64,000 nucleotides of DNA from the NCBI RefSeq assembly GCF_031932625.1, contig NZ_JAVSCK010000002.1:1-64000 (forward strand), given 5' to 3'. The translations under genes were made by a program, and so were the position numbers. Below are positions 17,725-26,431 of this stretch, piece by piece; the first letter of the stretch is position 1; each line of letters starts with the position of its first letter. The DNA comes from Hwangdonia seohaensis (lineage in GTDB: Bacteria; Bacteroidota; Bacteroidia; Flavobacteriales; Flavobacteriaceae). Under the pieces are notes generated by a model. That model was not told the DNA's origin. It searched no databases and saw only the letters and a program-made list of their open reading frames with translations.

Positions 17725-18969
17725 TTATTTCAACAGCGTTATACTTTTATTATCTAAATCTATGGGTCTATTTAAATAAACAATATCATTTTCTTTCAAT
17801 CCTTTTTGAACAATTACAACTTCGTTATTTGATGGCCCTAACTCAACTTGTTTTTTATCAATGGCCAATCCGGATTTTACATAGGCGTAACTAATGGAAT
17901 CCTTGGCAAAAACGGCTTCCAGAGGAATCATTAAAACATCTTCCTTTTTATCAATTAGTATTTTGTTGGATGTTGTCATGCCAGGTCTTATATTCTCGTT
18001 GGTTTCATTTAGTTTTATTAAAACCTGAAAAAGTTTAATATCAGAACCTGCTTTGGTTTCTCCCACATTGGCAACCTCGGTTACAATACCGTCAAGCTCA
18101 ATATCGGGGAAAGCATCAAAGCCTATTTTTACTGGCAGGTCTTTTTTAATCTTTCTAATGTCAACCTCATTGCTATAGGTTCTTGATTCCATTTTGGTTA
18201 AATCGGGCAAACTGGCAATAGCAGGTTCCCATGGTGATACCGTAGAGCCTACTTTCTTTTTTGTGCCGTTCCATTCCCTTATATAAGTTACCATCCCATC
18301 GTCATCGGAATGAATAGTAAATTCTTTTTGCAACTGCATTAATTCTTCAATGCGTTTAGAGATTTTGGAAACCTCCGTGCCCACCTCAATCATTCTAGCA
18401 TTGGCTTGCCTCTTTTTTATGGAATAGTCTGCTTTTTTTTCTTTTAAATCCCGTGCTGTTTTTTCAATTTTTATTTCTAAGGATCTTATGGTTGCTGGCG
18501 GCTCATAAATTGAACGCTCTAATTCTAAGCTGTCTTCTTCTATATTGAATAATAAGTCCTTAATGGAATTGCGTTCTTGTTTTAGGGTAAGTGTGGTATC
18601 TAGTTGTTGTTGCGTGAATCTAGATTGGGCTTTATCCAAATTTAATTGGGCATCAAGTATTTTTCCGTTAAGTTCAGATACATCTAGCTTGCCAATATAA
18701 TCTCCCTTTTTTACAATGGTGCCTTCGGGAACTAAATCTTGTATTTTTATATTAAAAATACCAAATCTCCTAGCATTAGTAGGGCCGTTAATTTTTTTTG
18801 AGCTTGTAGATTGTGCTTCACCAGAAATAAGCACTTCATTTAAAAAGGTTCCTTTTACAACTTTGGCGGTAAGCGAAACGTCTTTATCGGTATTGGAACT
18901 AAAAAACGAATAGGAAACAACTATTAAAACGATTGCGCCAATTACGTAAGCGATTCTTTTTTTATTCAT
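17725..18969 (-). CDS. HlyD/MacA-type periplasmic adaptor
   Basis: 414 aa. An N-terminal membrane anchor (RIAYVIGAIVLIVVSYSFF), then a lipoyl-like half (GTIVKKGDYIGKLD), a long charged helical hairpin (about residues 105-210), the second lipoyl half, and beta-barrel and membrane-proximal domains (IRPGMTTSNKILI, then VFAKDSISYAYVKSG). It bridges the inner-membrane permease and the TolC channel. Its stop codon is 1 base from the start of the permease gene, so the two are tightly coupled. It is the first gene of the operon; nothing upstream within 150 bases is coding. Confidence 0.92.
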   Translation of the reverse strand: MNKKRIAYVIGAIVLIVVSYSFFSSNTDKDVSLTAKVVKGTFLNEVLISGEAQSTSSKKINGPTNARRFGIFNIKIQDLVPEGTIVKKGDYIGKLDVSELNGKILDAQLNLDKAQSRFTQQQLDTTLTLKQERNSIKDLLFNIEEDSLELERSIYEPPATIRSLEIKIEKTARDLKEKKADYSIKKRQANARMIEVGTEVSKISKRIEELMQLQKEFTIHSDDDGMVTYIREWNGTKKKVGSTVSPWEPAIASLPDLTKMESRTYSNEVDIRKIKKDLPVKIGFDAFPDIELDGIVTEVANVGETKAGSDIKLFQVLIKLNETNENIRPGMTTSNKILIDKKEDVLMIPLEAVFAKDSISYAYVKSGLAIDKKQVELGPSNNEVVIVQKGLKENDIVYLNRPIDLDNKSITLLK

Positions 18970-19119
18970 ATTATTTTATGTCTTGATTGGTTGCTGATAA
19001 AAGTAAATAAAATTGTTGTTTGTAAGATTTTATTTTAGTTAATATCGTCTTAAAAAATTACAATTCATTTAACAATGCATCAAAAATTAAGCCATAGTAG
19101 TAAATTACAAATTAAAACC

Positions 19120-19935
19120 TCAATCCACGACGTAAGAAAAAATGTGGGTCTCTGAAACCCTAAAATAGCCCAAGGGATAGTTGTTTGGGTTGGTTACATT
19201 TATACAATTGCCTCTAACGGTTGCTGGTTGGGCTTCAAAAGGATCGCCGGATTCGTTATCGGTTTGTTGAAGCAAAATATTCAAATAGTTGTAAGTACGA
19301 CTGGAAATACCATAACTGATAATTTCCAACAAGTCGCCGCTTGAAAGGTTTTCGTCCGAATAAAAAGCAAAAATCTGATTGCCGTCTGTAAATTCATCAT
19401 CGTAAACTTCAAGATTTATCGTATTTAAGGCGGGTTTTCTGAATTCGAATAAATAAAAGTTTTCAATATCTTTTGGATCAGTATAAAAGGCTTTAATTTC
19501 TATTTCGTCGCCTGCAAAACCACCGTCGTTTTTTTGCTCTATAAATTCAATTGGAGTTACCGGTTTAAGTGTTTCTGTGGCGAGATACCTATCGTTTTCG
19601 TAGATAATGCTTAACGTATATTCACCATTAATTACAGGGATGAACATATTGTTATTGTAAATGCCCGTTGTGCCATCTTCAATAAAATTAAACGTATTAT
19701 TATTTGTATCGGTCACGGTTACAATAGCTCCGGTTGCAGGTGGAATATTATCATCAAAAAAAGGCGCGGTGAGCGATAATTTAATTTGTTGCATGTTACC
19801 GTTGGTGCCTTTTTCCCAATTTAAAGAGGCATCAATAACCATTCTGGTTTCGGCCGTTTCCAAATCTACTTGAATAACATCTTCGCACGACAAAAGTAAA
19901 GTGTTTATTAATAATATAAATAGTAATTGTTTCAT
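19120..19935 (-). CDS. DUF4249 lipoprotein
   Basis: 271 aa. Lipoprotein signal ending LLLSC (Cys17) followed by the DUF4249 hallmark EDVIQVDLETAETRMVIDASL and internal beta-strand segments (GAIVTVTDTNNNTF, NGEYTLSIIYENDRYLATETL). These lipoproteins are encoded next to TonB-dependent receptors in Bacteroidota and are thought to sit on the outer leaflet as partner or lid, by analogy to SusD. Here the receptor gene ends 4 bases upstream, so the pair is co-transcribed. The ligand is unknown. Confidence 0.9.
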   Translation of the reverse strand: MKQLLFILLINTLLLSCEDVIQVDLETAETRMVIDASLNWEKGTNGNMQQIKLSLTAPFFDDNIPPATGAIVTVTDTNNNTFNFIEDGTTGIYNNNMFIPVINGEYTLSIIYENDRYLATETLKPVTPIEFIEQKNDGGFAGDEIEIKAFYTDPKDIENFYLFEFRKPALNTINLEVYDDEFTDGNQIFAFYSDENLSSGDLLEIISYGISSRTYNYLNILLQQTDNESGDPFEAQPATVRGNCINVTNPNNYPLGYFRVSETHIFSYVVD

Positions 19936-19939
19936 AAAC

Positions 19940-22315
19940 CTATAGTTTAAAATTATAAGATATCGATGGAACGATGCCGAATATGGATAAACGTGTCGCT
20001 TCGTTTGACCCTGTTGTTTTGCTTTGACTAAAATTTATTGAGGTGGCATTTTTACGATTATAAATATTGTAAACCCCAAAAACCCAATGGCTTTTCCACC
20101 TTTTGTTTTCTGATTGTTTTGGTTGATATTTTAACGAAACATCTAATCGGTTGTACGCCGGTAATCTGTTTTTATTTCGTGCGCCGTAATTGGGAATATT
20201 AATGCCATTGTAAACATATTGCCCGTTTGGAAATGTTGCCGGCTGCCCAGTTTGGAACAGAAAATTGGAGTTAATTTCCCATTTGTCATTCAATTTAAAG
20301 CTTCCCGTTAAAGAGATGTCGTGGGTTTTATCGTAAGGCGTGTTGTACCAATTACCATTGTTAATGCCTAACTCATTTGGCGTTCTGCCTGTTGTTTGTT
20401 GTTCGGATTTTGAAAGCGTGTAAGCCAACCAGCCTTTAAATCGACCTTTGTTTTTTCTCAATAAAAACTCCAATCCGTAAGCTCTTGCTTTGCCATTAAG
20501 AATTACCTGTTCAATGGCGTTGTTTGCAATTAAATCGGCACCATCAATATAGTCTATCCTGTTTTTTATGGTTTTATAAAAAGTCTCAATTTCCAATGAA
20601 TACACATCATTTTTAAAATTTTTAAAGTAACCCAAAGCGTATTGGTCTAACAATTGAGGTTTAACATATTTCCCACTGGGCGTCCAAACATCCAATGGTG
20701 TGGGCGAGTTGGTATTCGATAATAAATGTAAATATTGACTCATACGGTTATAGCTCCCTTTTACAGAACTATTTGAATTGATTTGATACGCTGCTGAAAA
20801 ACGCGGTTCTAAGTTGAAGAATTTAGCAATAACATCGCTACGCTTAAACGCTTCTGTATCGGTAGGATTTGCCTTTTCGTAAATTTGAAAATCTTCATTA
20901 AAAACTACAGGTTGATTATTCGCGTAAACATTAAGTTCGTCTTGCCCTAACCGAAAAAACGAACTAAACCTTAAACCGTACGACAGAGCCAGTTTATCTG
21001 AAACTTTATGTTCGGCATCTACATACAAAGCATTTTCAAAAGCATATTTATCTATAAGTTTAAACGGGTTGATGCCCGAAGTCTCCACCGTGGGATTTAT
21101 TTCTCCAGGATTAAACTTGTAGTAGATGCTATTTAACCCGTACTGCAGTTTAAATGTATCGTTTAAATAGTGTTTTAAATCGTATTTAATGTTGAAATTC
21201 TGGATGCCGGAAATCCAATCAAACTCAACAAAACTGAGCTTTAAATTGTAATAATAATCAGAGTAGATTAAAGATAAATTAGAAAATAATTTGTCTGAAA
21301 ACAAATGATTCCATCTAAAATTCAATACCGAATTGCCATAGGTGTTTTCAAAGGAGTCCTCAATTCTAAACACATCTCTACCAAAATATCCGGATAAATA
21401 AATGTTATTCCGGTCGTTTAGCTTATAGCTCAGTTTGGTGTTCAAATCATAAAAATAGGCAATGTTATTAATGTCGAAAAGCGGTAAAAACAAATGTGCA
21501 TAACTCGATCTGCCTCCAAAAAGGAAAGATCCTTTGTCTTTTTCAATCGGTCCTTCGGCAAGTAATCTGCTCGCAACAATGCCAATGCCACCATTTAAAT
21601 GAAACGCTTTACTGTTTCCCTCTTTTTGATAAATATCCAAAACCGACGAAACCCGACCGCCATAACGGGCTGGAATACCACCTTTAAATAAGCGCAAATC
21701 TTTAATGGCATCCGGATTAAAAACCGAAAAGAAACCAAACAGGTGAGAGGAGTTGTAAATGGTCGCCTCATCCAAAAGAATCAGATTTTGGTCTGCCGAA
21801 CCGCCTCTCACATTAAAACCAGATGAAGCTTCGCCAGCATTGGTAACACCTGGTAACAAGGTAATAGCTTTAATAATATCGGCTTCGCCTAAAACGACAG
21901 GAATGTCTTTAATAGTGCTTGAGGTTAAGGTATTAACACTCATTTGCGGGTTTTTTATACTTAGTTTTTCAATGTTTTCGGTGATGATGACTGTGTCTAA
22001 ATTTTCAAGAGATTCAACCAAACTTATATGTTTTGTAATGTCGCTGTTCAGTTCGATGGTTTCAGTTATCGTAGTATAGCCCAAGTAGCTTACAATTACC
22101 GAATACGTGCCTTTTGGTAAAGTAATGGAGTAAAAACCGTAGGCGTTGGTTGTGGTTCCGGATCCCGTTTCTGGAAAGATAATGTTAACACCAATGAGGG
22201 TTTCGTTGCTTTTTTCTTCTGAAATGATACCGCTTAAAGTAAACTTTTCTTGTGCATTTAGGGAGAGATTACAAAAGAATAGGGCAGTAGCCGCCCAAAA
22301 CACAAGGTGTTTCAT
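19940..22315 (-). CDS. TonB-dependent receptor with CarboxypepD-like N-domain
   Basis: 791 aa. Signal peptide; a carboxypeptidase-regulatory-like domain (about 25-105; GVNIIFPETGSGTTTNAYGFYSI); a plug (about 125-235) with the PGV and GFNVRGGSADQNLILLDEA motifs; then a beta-barrel ending in an aromatic-rich strand with a terminal Phe-Lys-Leu. Outer-membrane active importer energised by TonB/ExbBD. It pairs with the DUF4249 lipoprotein downstream. Receptors of this class, lacking a SusD partner, are often regulated by nutrient limitation; no regulatory site is visible here. Confidence 0.94.
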   Translation of the reverse strand: MKHLVFWAATALFFCNLSLNAQEKFTLSGIISEEKSNETLIGVNIIFPETGSGTTTNAYGFYSITLPKGTYSVIVSYLGYTTITETIELNSDITKHISLVESLENLDTVIITENIEKLSIKNPQMSVNTLTSSTIKDIPVVLGEADIIKAITLLPGVTNAGEASSGFNVRGGSADQNLILLDEATIYNSSHLFGFFSVFNPDAIKDLRLFKGGIPARYGGRVSSVLDIYQKEGNSKAFHLNGGIGIVASRLLAEGPIEKDKGSFLFGGRSSYAHLFLPLFDINNIAYFYDLNTKLSYKLNDRNNIYLSGYFGRDVFRIEDSFENTYGNSVLNFRWNHLFSDKLFSNLSLIYSDYYYNLKLSFVEFDWISGIQNFNIKYDLKHYLNDTFKLQYGLNSIYYKFNPGEINPTVETSGINPFKLIDKYAFENALYVDAEHKVSDKLALSYGLRFSSFFRLGQDELNVYANNQPVVFNEDFQIYEKANPTDTEAFKRSDVIAKFFNLEPRFSAAYQINSNSSVKGSYNRMSQYLHLLSNTNSPTPLDVWTPSGKYVKPQLLDQYALGYFKNFKNDVYSLEIETFYKTIKNRIDYIDGADLIANNAIEQVILNGKARAYGLEFLLRKNKGRFKGWLAYTLSKSEQQTTGRTPNELGINNGNWYNTPYDKTHDISLTGSFKLNDKWEINSNFLFQTGQPATFPNGQYVYNGINIPNYGARNKNRLPAYNRLDVSLKYQPKQSENKRWKSHWVFGVYNIYNRKNATSINFSQSKTTGSNEATRLSIFGIVPSISYNFKL

Positions 22316-22333
22316 AAAACGATTTTTTATAAA

Positions 22334-22366
22334 AATAAAAAAAAGCCCCTAATTTTAGGGGCTTTT
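22334..22366 (-). terminator. icd: Intrinsic terminator of icd
   Basis: AAAAGCCCCT (22341-22350) and AGGGGCTTTT (22357-22366) form a perfect ten-base stem with a six-base loop. On the minus strand the stem is followed by TTTTTTTATTTTT. It lies 22 bases after the isocitrate dehydrogenase stop. Confidence 0.9.
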
Positions 22367-22387
22367 AACAAAATATATCCATGTATG

Positions 22388-24595
22388 TTAAATGATACTG
22401 TTAAGCGTTTTGCTTGGTCGCATCACTTGGTTTATTAAAGTTTCGTCTGGCTCGTAGTAACCGCCAATATTTGCGGGTTTGCCTTGAACCTCGGTTAATT
22501 CGTTAATAATAGCAGTTTCGTTATCAGCTAATTGTTTTGCCAATTTTGAAAACTCTTCTTTTAATGCTTTATCGTTATTTTGATTAGCCAATTCTTGTGC
22601 CCAATACAACGCTAAATAAAAATGGCTTCCTCTATTGTCTAATTCGCCAGCTTTACGCGATGGACCTTTTCTGTTTTCTAACAGTTTTTCGGTGGCATCA
22701 TCTAAAGTCTCACTTAATATTTTAGCTTTTGCGTTATGGTTTACTTCGCTAAAATGCTCTAATGAAACGGCAAGTGCTAAAAATTCACCCAAAGAATCCC
22801 AACGCAAGTGGTTTTCTTTTAGCAATTGTTGTACGTGTTTTGGCGCCGAACCACCCGCACCGGTTTCAAACAATCCGCCACCATTCATTAATGGTACAAT
22901 CGATAACATTTTTGCACTGGTTCCAACTTCAAGAATGGGGAATAAATCGGTTAAATAATCCCGTAAAACATTACCGGAAACCGAAATGGTGTCTTTGCCA
23001 GCCTTCAATCTTTCACAAGTAAAAATGGTGGCATCGGTTGGCGATAATATTCTTATGTCCAATCCGTTTGTATCGTGATCTTTTAAATAGGTATTTACTT
23101 TTTTAATAAGTTCGGCGTCATGTGCTCTGTTTTTGTCCAACCAAAAAACGGCCGGTGTTTGAGATGCCCTTGCGCGCGTAACGGCTAATTTAACCCAATC
23201 TTGAATTGGAGCATCCTTAACTTGGCACATACGCCAGATGTCTCCGGCCTCAACAGTGTGGTCAATTAAGGTTTTGCCCGATGCGTCAATAACACGTACG
23301 GTACCGTTTGAAGGGATTTCAAAAGTTTTATCGTGCGATCCGTATTCTTCGGCTTTTTGAGCCATCAATCCAACATTGGGAACGGTTCCCATGGTTGTTG
23401 GGTCGAAAGCACCGTGTTTTTTACAAAAATCGATAGTCGCAGTGTAAATGCCTGCGTAACTACTATCCGGAATTACGGCTTTGGTGTCTTGTTGCTTACC
23501 TTCTGCATTCCACATTTGACCGGATGTACGAATCATGGCCGGCATAGAAGCGTCAATAATAACGTCACTGGGCACGTGTAAATTGGTAATGCCTTTATCG
23601 CTATTAACCATAGCTAAATCTGGCCTGTTTTTATAGGCAGCATCAATATCGGCTTCAATTTCTTTACGCTTAGCCTCGGGTAATTTTTTTAAATCGCTGA
23701 GCAAATCTCCAAAACCATTATTGACGTCAACACCAATTTTTTCGAAGGTTTCCTCATGTTTGGCAAAAACATCTTTAAAGAAGATACGCACCGCATGACC
23801 AAAAATAATGGGGTCTGAAACCTTCATCATTGTGGCTTTCATATGTAATGAAAACAATACTTTCTTAGTTTTAGCATCTTCAATTTGTTCTTCTAAAAAC
23901 TGTAATAAAGCGCTTTTGCTCATTACCGACGCATCAATAATTTCCCCTTGTAGCAATGCAAGGTTGTCTTTCAAAATGGTGGTGTTCCCTTTGGTATCGG
24001 TATGTTCTATTTTTACAGTTGTAGCGTTTTCCAACGTCACTGATTTCTCATTATGCGCAAAATCGCCATGGCTCATTGTTGCTACATGGGTTTTAGAATC
24101 GCTGGCCCATGCACCCATGGAATGCGGGTTTTTTTTGGCGTAGTTTTTTACGGCTTTTGGTGCACGTCTGTCTGAGTTTCCTTCCCGTAGCACAGGATTT
24201 ACTGCGCTACCTTTAATTTTATCGTAACGCGATTGTATGTCTTTTTCTGAATCGGTTTTGGGCTCGTCCGGATAATTAGGAATGCCAAAACCTTGCGATT
24301 GCAACTCTGTTATCGCCGCTGTTAATTGCGGAATTGATGCACTAATATTTGGTAGTTTTATAATATTGGCTTCAGGTTGTTTGGCTAATTCTCCTAAAAA
24401 AGCCAAATCGTCTGAAACGCGTTGGTCCTCATTTATAAAATCTGGAAAAGTTGATAAAATTCTTGCGGCTAAAGAAATATCCTTGGTTTCAATATCAATT
24501 CCCGACGATTTAACAAAAGTCTTTACAATTGGTAAAAAAGAACGGGTTGCTAGTGCTGGAGCTTCATCAGTTTTTGTATAGATAATTTTAGACAT
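22388..24595 (-). CDS. icd: Monomeric NADP-dependent isocitrate dehydrogenase
   Basis: 735 aa, the usual length of the monomeric (IDH-II) type. Oxidatively decarboxylates isocitrate to 2-oxoglutarate with NADP in the TCA cycle. Signatures are the opening IIYTKTDEAPALATRSFLPIV, the substrate-binding segment LREGNSDRRAPKAVKNYAKKNPH, VFWLDKNRAHDAELI, and the glycine/proline-rich TGAGGSAPKHVQQ. It is monocistronic: its own terminator follows, and about 850 bases upstream contain no protein gene. The start shown is the first ATG and fits the family N-terminus. Confidence 0.96.
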   Translation of the reverse strand: MSKIIYTKTDEAPALATRSFLPIVKTFVKSSGIDIETKDISLAARILSTFPDFINEDQRVSDDLAFLGELAKQPEANIIKLPNISASIPQLTAAITELQSQGFGIPNYPDEPKTDSEKDIQSRYDKIKGSAVNPVLREGNSDRRAPKAVKNYAKKNPHSMGAWASDSKTHVATMSHGDFAHNEKSVTLENATTVKIEHTDTKGNTTILKDNLALLQGEIIDASVMSKSALLQFLEEQIEDAKTKKVLFSLHMKATMMKVSDPIIFGHAVRIFFKDVFAKHEETFEKIGVDVNNGFGDLLSDLKKLPEAKRKEIEADIDAAYKNRPDLAMVNSDKGITNLHVPSDVIIDASMPAMIRTSGQMWNAEGKQQDTKAVIPDSSYAGIYTATIDFCKKHGAFDPTTMGTVPNVGLMAQKAEEYGSHDKTFEIPSNGTVRVIDASGKTLIDHTVEAGDIWRMCQVKDAPIQDWVKLAVTRARASQTPAVFWLDKNRAHDAELIKKVNTYLKDHDTNGLDIRILSPTDATIFTCERLKAGKDTISVSGNVLRDYLTDLFPILEVGTSAKMLSIVPLMNGGGLFETGAGGSAPKHVQQLLKENHLRWDSLGEFLALAVSLEHFSEVNHNAKAKILSETLDDATEKLLENRKGPSRKAGELDNRGSHFYLALYWAQELANQNNDKALKEEFSKLAKQLADNETAIINELTEVQGKPANIGGYYEPDETLINQVMRPSKTLNSII

Positions 24596-24789
24596 TCAAC
24601 TTGTGATTTTTAAAGATTTATTACTCGAATAATTGGTGTAGAATTAACGCTAACGTTTTTCGCGATGCGAATATACAAAAATTGAATTTTAATATCTTGA
24701 CGAAACTGAGTAGTTTTTACGGATTTGTTAGAATGCTAAAAAAGTATAAGACCTGTAAGAAATTGATAAAAAAGAAGTGTTGAAATTAT
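24596..24789. other. Intergenic stretch with no feature seen
   Basis: AT-rich leader region upstream of icd. I see no gene, repeat or convincing promoter between the icd start and the hairpin at 24790-24842. Confidence 0.6.
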
Positions 24790-24842
24790 AAAAAAACAAA
24801 AGCCATATCACTGTAGAATCTAATCTACTCTGACATGGCTTT
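24790..24842 (-). terminator. Minus-strand terminator with no protein gene before it
   Basis: A 19-base arm at 24824-24842 pairs with 24799-24817 around a six-base loop, followed on the minus strand by TTTTGTTTTTTT. Read as minus-strand RNA, one position is a G-U wobble; on the plus strand it would be a C-A mismatch. The hairpin was therefore kept for minus-strand RNA. No ORF ends here, so the transcript is probably non-coding. Confidence 0.75.
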
Positions 24843-25235
24843 CTTTGAAATAACGTTACGTGATCTATTAGTATTGCTACTAAGGTGGTTTTAATTTTCA
24901 TAAAACCTTTTCAATTCAAGCACTATTATTTCAATGAAACATTTTGTGTTGTAATTTTCAAAATGTATTGACCTATTACCAAAATGCTTCAGTAAATTGT
25001 TTTTCTTGATACATTGCAGTTAACCACCTATTTTCACGATTGGTAAACTCCAAGCATTGCTTTATTAATAGCGTTCCCTTTCGGTTACGACTACTTTTTC
25101 AAGCTTTCGGCTGCACTAGATTCCATCTACTTGCGCATCTGGGACTTTTTACAGCGTCATGGTTTTCTGCTCACACACGCATACACGTGGCACATCCAAA
25201 CCTCAAAAAACAATTATATATAAAGAACGTTACTC
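24843..25235 (-). ncRNA. Candidate structured RNA (or intron remnant)
   Basis: This ORF-poor interval ends at a minus-strand terminator and contains several tetraloop hairpins when read on the minus strand. Examples are TTAGTA-GCAA-TACTAA (24868-24883), a CCGAAAGG loop and a GCCGAAAGC loop near 25103-25111, and a TAGAT-GGA-ATCTA hairpin near 25118-25130. GC content is higher at about 25070-25200 than in the surrounding spacer. The block does not match tmRNA, RNase P RNA or SRP RNA from memory. The GTGTGTGAGCAG segment near 25165-25175 and the GNRA loops recall domain I of a group II intron, but no domain V or reverse transcriptase is seen. Identity is uncertain. Confidence 0.4.
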
Positions 25236-25390
25236 TATTTTAGACCTTAATATAAATTCGCTTTTAAACGAAATCAACCGAGGTTGCTATTAATTTCTTT
25301 TGCTAATATATAACCACATTTTAAAAAACAAAAATTTTTAAGCGTTTAGATATCAACCACTTATAAACAGCACTTATTAACAAAAGTTAA

Positions 25391-25421
25391 TAAAAAAAGC
25401 CCTGACAAATGTCAAGGCTTT
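25391..25421 (-). terminator. rplS: Intrinsic terminator of rplS
   Basis: AAAGCCCTGAC (25396-25406) pairs with GTCAAGGCTTT (25411-25421); on the minus strand the single irregular pair is a G-U wobble. A run of seven T follows on that strand. It lies 23 bases after the rplS stop. Confidence 0.88.
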
Positions 25422-25443
25422 ATATGTTTTGGTAAAAATATTA

Positions 25444-25794
25444 CTAACGTCTGCGTTCTCTAATTCTAGCTTTCTTACCAGTAAGTCCTCTAAAGTAGAA
25501 GATTCTAGCTCTACGAACAGCGCCACGCTTATTAACTTCTATTTTTTGCAATGCCGGTAAATTAACTGGGAAGATACGCTCTACACCAATGGTACCAGAC
25601 ATTTTTCTAATTGTAAAAGTCTCTGATGAACCAGATCCTCTGCGTTGAATTACAACACCTCTAAAAAACTGAGTACGAACTTTTTCGCCCTCTCTAATTT
25701 CGTAATAAACCGTAATTGTGTCACCAGCTGCAAATTCCGGTAAATCTTTTCTTGTTACAAATTCGTCTTGAACAAATTTTACTAAAGATTCCAT
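25444..25794 (-). CDS. rplS: Ribosomal protein L19
   Basis: 116 aa. Large-subunit protein near the 30S/50S interface. Family signatures are FAAGDTITVYYEIREGEKVRTQFFRG, GSGSSETFTIRKMS, and GVERIFPVNLPALQKIEV, ending in the basic R-A-R-I-F-Y-F-R-G-L-T-G-K-K-A-R segment. Length is as expected. It is a single-gene transcript here, with its own promoter and terminator; the usual trmD/rpsP neighbours of other phyla are absent. Confidence 0.97.
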   Translation of the reverse strand: MESLVKFVQDEFVTRKDLPEFAAGDTITVYYEIREGEKVRTQFFRGVVIQRRGSGSSETFTIRKMSGTIGVERIFPVNLPALQKIEVNKRGAVRRARIFYFRGLTGKKARIRERRR

Positions 25795-25869
25795 ATCTTT
25801 AAATTTAATTGATTGTTAATTCAGAACAACATTCACGATTCTCGCCAGAGGTTGACCCGAAATTGGCTG

Positions 25870-25899
25870 CAAAGATAATTAATAATTAATAATGCACAA
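25870..25899 (-). promoter_or_regulatory. rplS: Bacteroidota-type promoter of rplS
   Basis: On the minus strand, TTG (25899-25897), a spacer of exactly 19 bases and TATCTTTG (25877-25870) match the -33 TTG / -7 TAnnTTTG pattern of Bacteroidota sigma factor SigAb. This leaves a leader of roughly 70 bases to the ATG. Confidence 0.75.
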
Positions 25900-25994
25900 T
25901 TAATTATTGCTTTTTTTAGGATGTTCTTTTTTAGTTAAAATTTATAGTCATTTTTTTAGGTTTTTGGTTGCAAAAGTCTTGTTTTTAAACATAC

Positions 25995-26414
25995 TTACTC
26001 CAAAAATTTGCTCTTTAATTCGGGTGTGGGAATCATACATGCCTCCTTTTTACCATACCATTTATACCTGTTTTTGGCTATGTAATCGTAAGCCCAATTG
26101 CGAATAAAGGTGGGGACAATAAAAAAAACACTAATTGTATTAATGGGAAACCCTAATTTTGAAGCTATTTTTAATGCTGCCGTACTTTTATAATCAATAC
26201 CTTTTTCGGGTGTGTAAAGCAATATGGAATCCGTTTTTTTTGTATCTATATTATAGGCTTCAATAACCGCTTTGCCAACATCACTTTGTAAAGCAGTAAA
26301 CATAAATTGATTGTTTTTATCGTGTTTTATAACATATTGCACACTGTTGTTGCATAGGTTGCAAACACCATCAAACAGGATTAGTTTTTTGTCTTTAGGA
26401 AGCCCGAAATTCAT
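25995..26414 (-). CDS. DCC-family (DUF393) thiol-disulfide protein
   Basis: 139 aa. Near the N-terminus is LILFDGVCNLCNNSVQYVIKHD, which gives the family its name (D-x-x-C-x-x-C). The rest follows the DUF393 pattern (FTALQSDVGKAVI, then a hydrophobic C-terminal half with NRYKWYGKKEAC). The CxxC suggests thioredoxin-like redox activity, but the real substrate is not known. The promoter-like TATCTTTG lies only five bases before the ATG, so the transcript may be leaderless. Confidence 0.88.
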   Translation of the reverse strand: MNFGLPKDKKLILFDGVCNLCNNSVQYVIKHDKNNQFMFTALQSDVGKAVIEAYNIDTKKTDSILLYTPEKGIDYKSTAALKIASKLGFPINTISVFFIVPTFIRNWAYDYIAKNRYKWYGKKEACMIPTPELKSKFLE

Positions 26415-26418
26415 AGGT

Positions 26419-26426
26419 CAAAGATA
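26419..26426 (-). promoter_or_regulatory. -7 element before the DCC-family gene
   Basis: TATCTTTG on the minus strand, five bases upstream of the ATG. No -33 TTG is found at the standard spacing, so the call is tentative. If real, transcription would start at or next to the ATG. Confidence 0.4.
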
Positions 26427-26431
26427 CGGCT

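Noticed and set aside
24596..25443. tRNA or tmRNA in the long intergenic gap
   Set aside because: No T-arm pattern (GGTTCGAATCC-like), no tmRNA tag reading frame, and no acceptor stem could be found on either strand.
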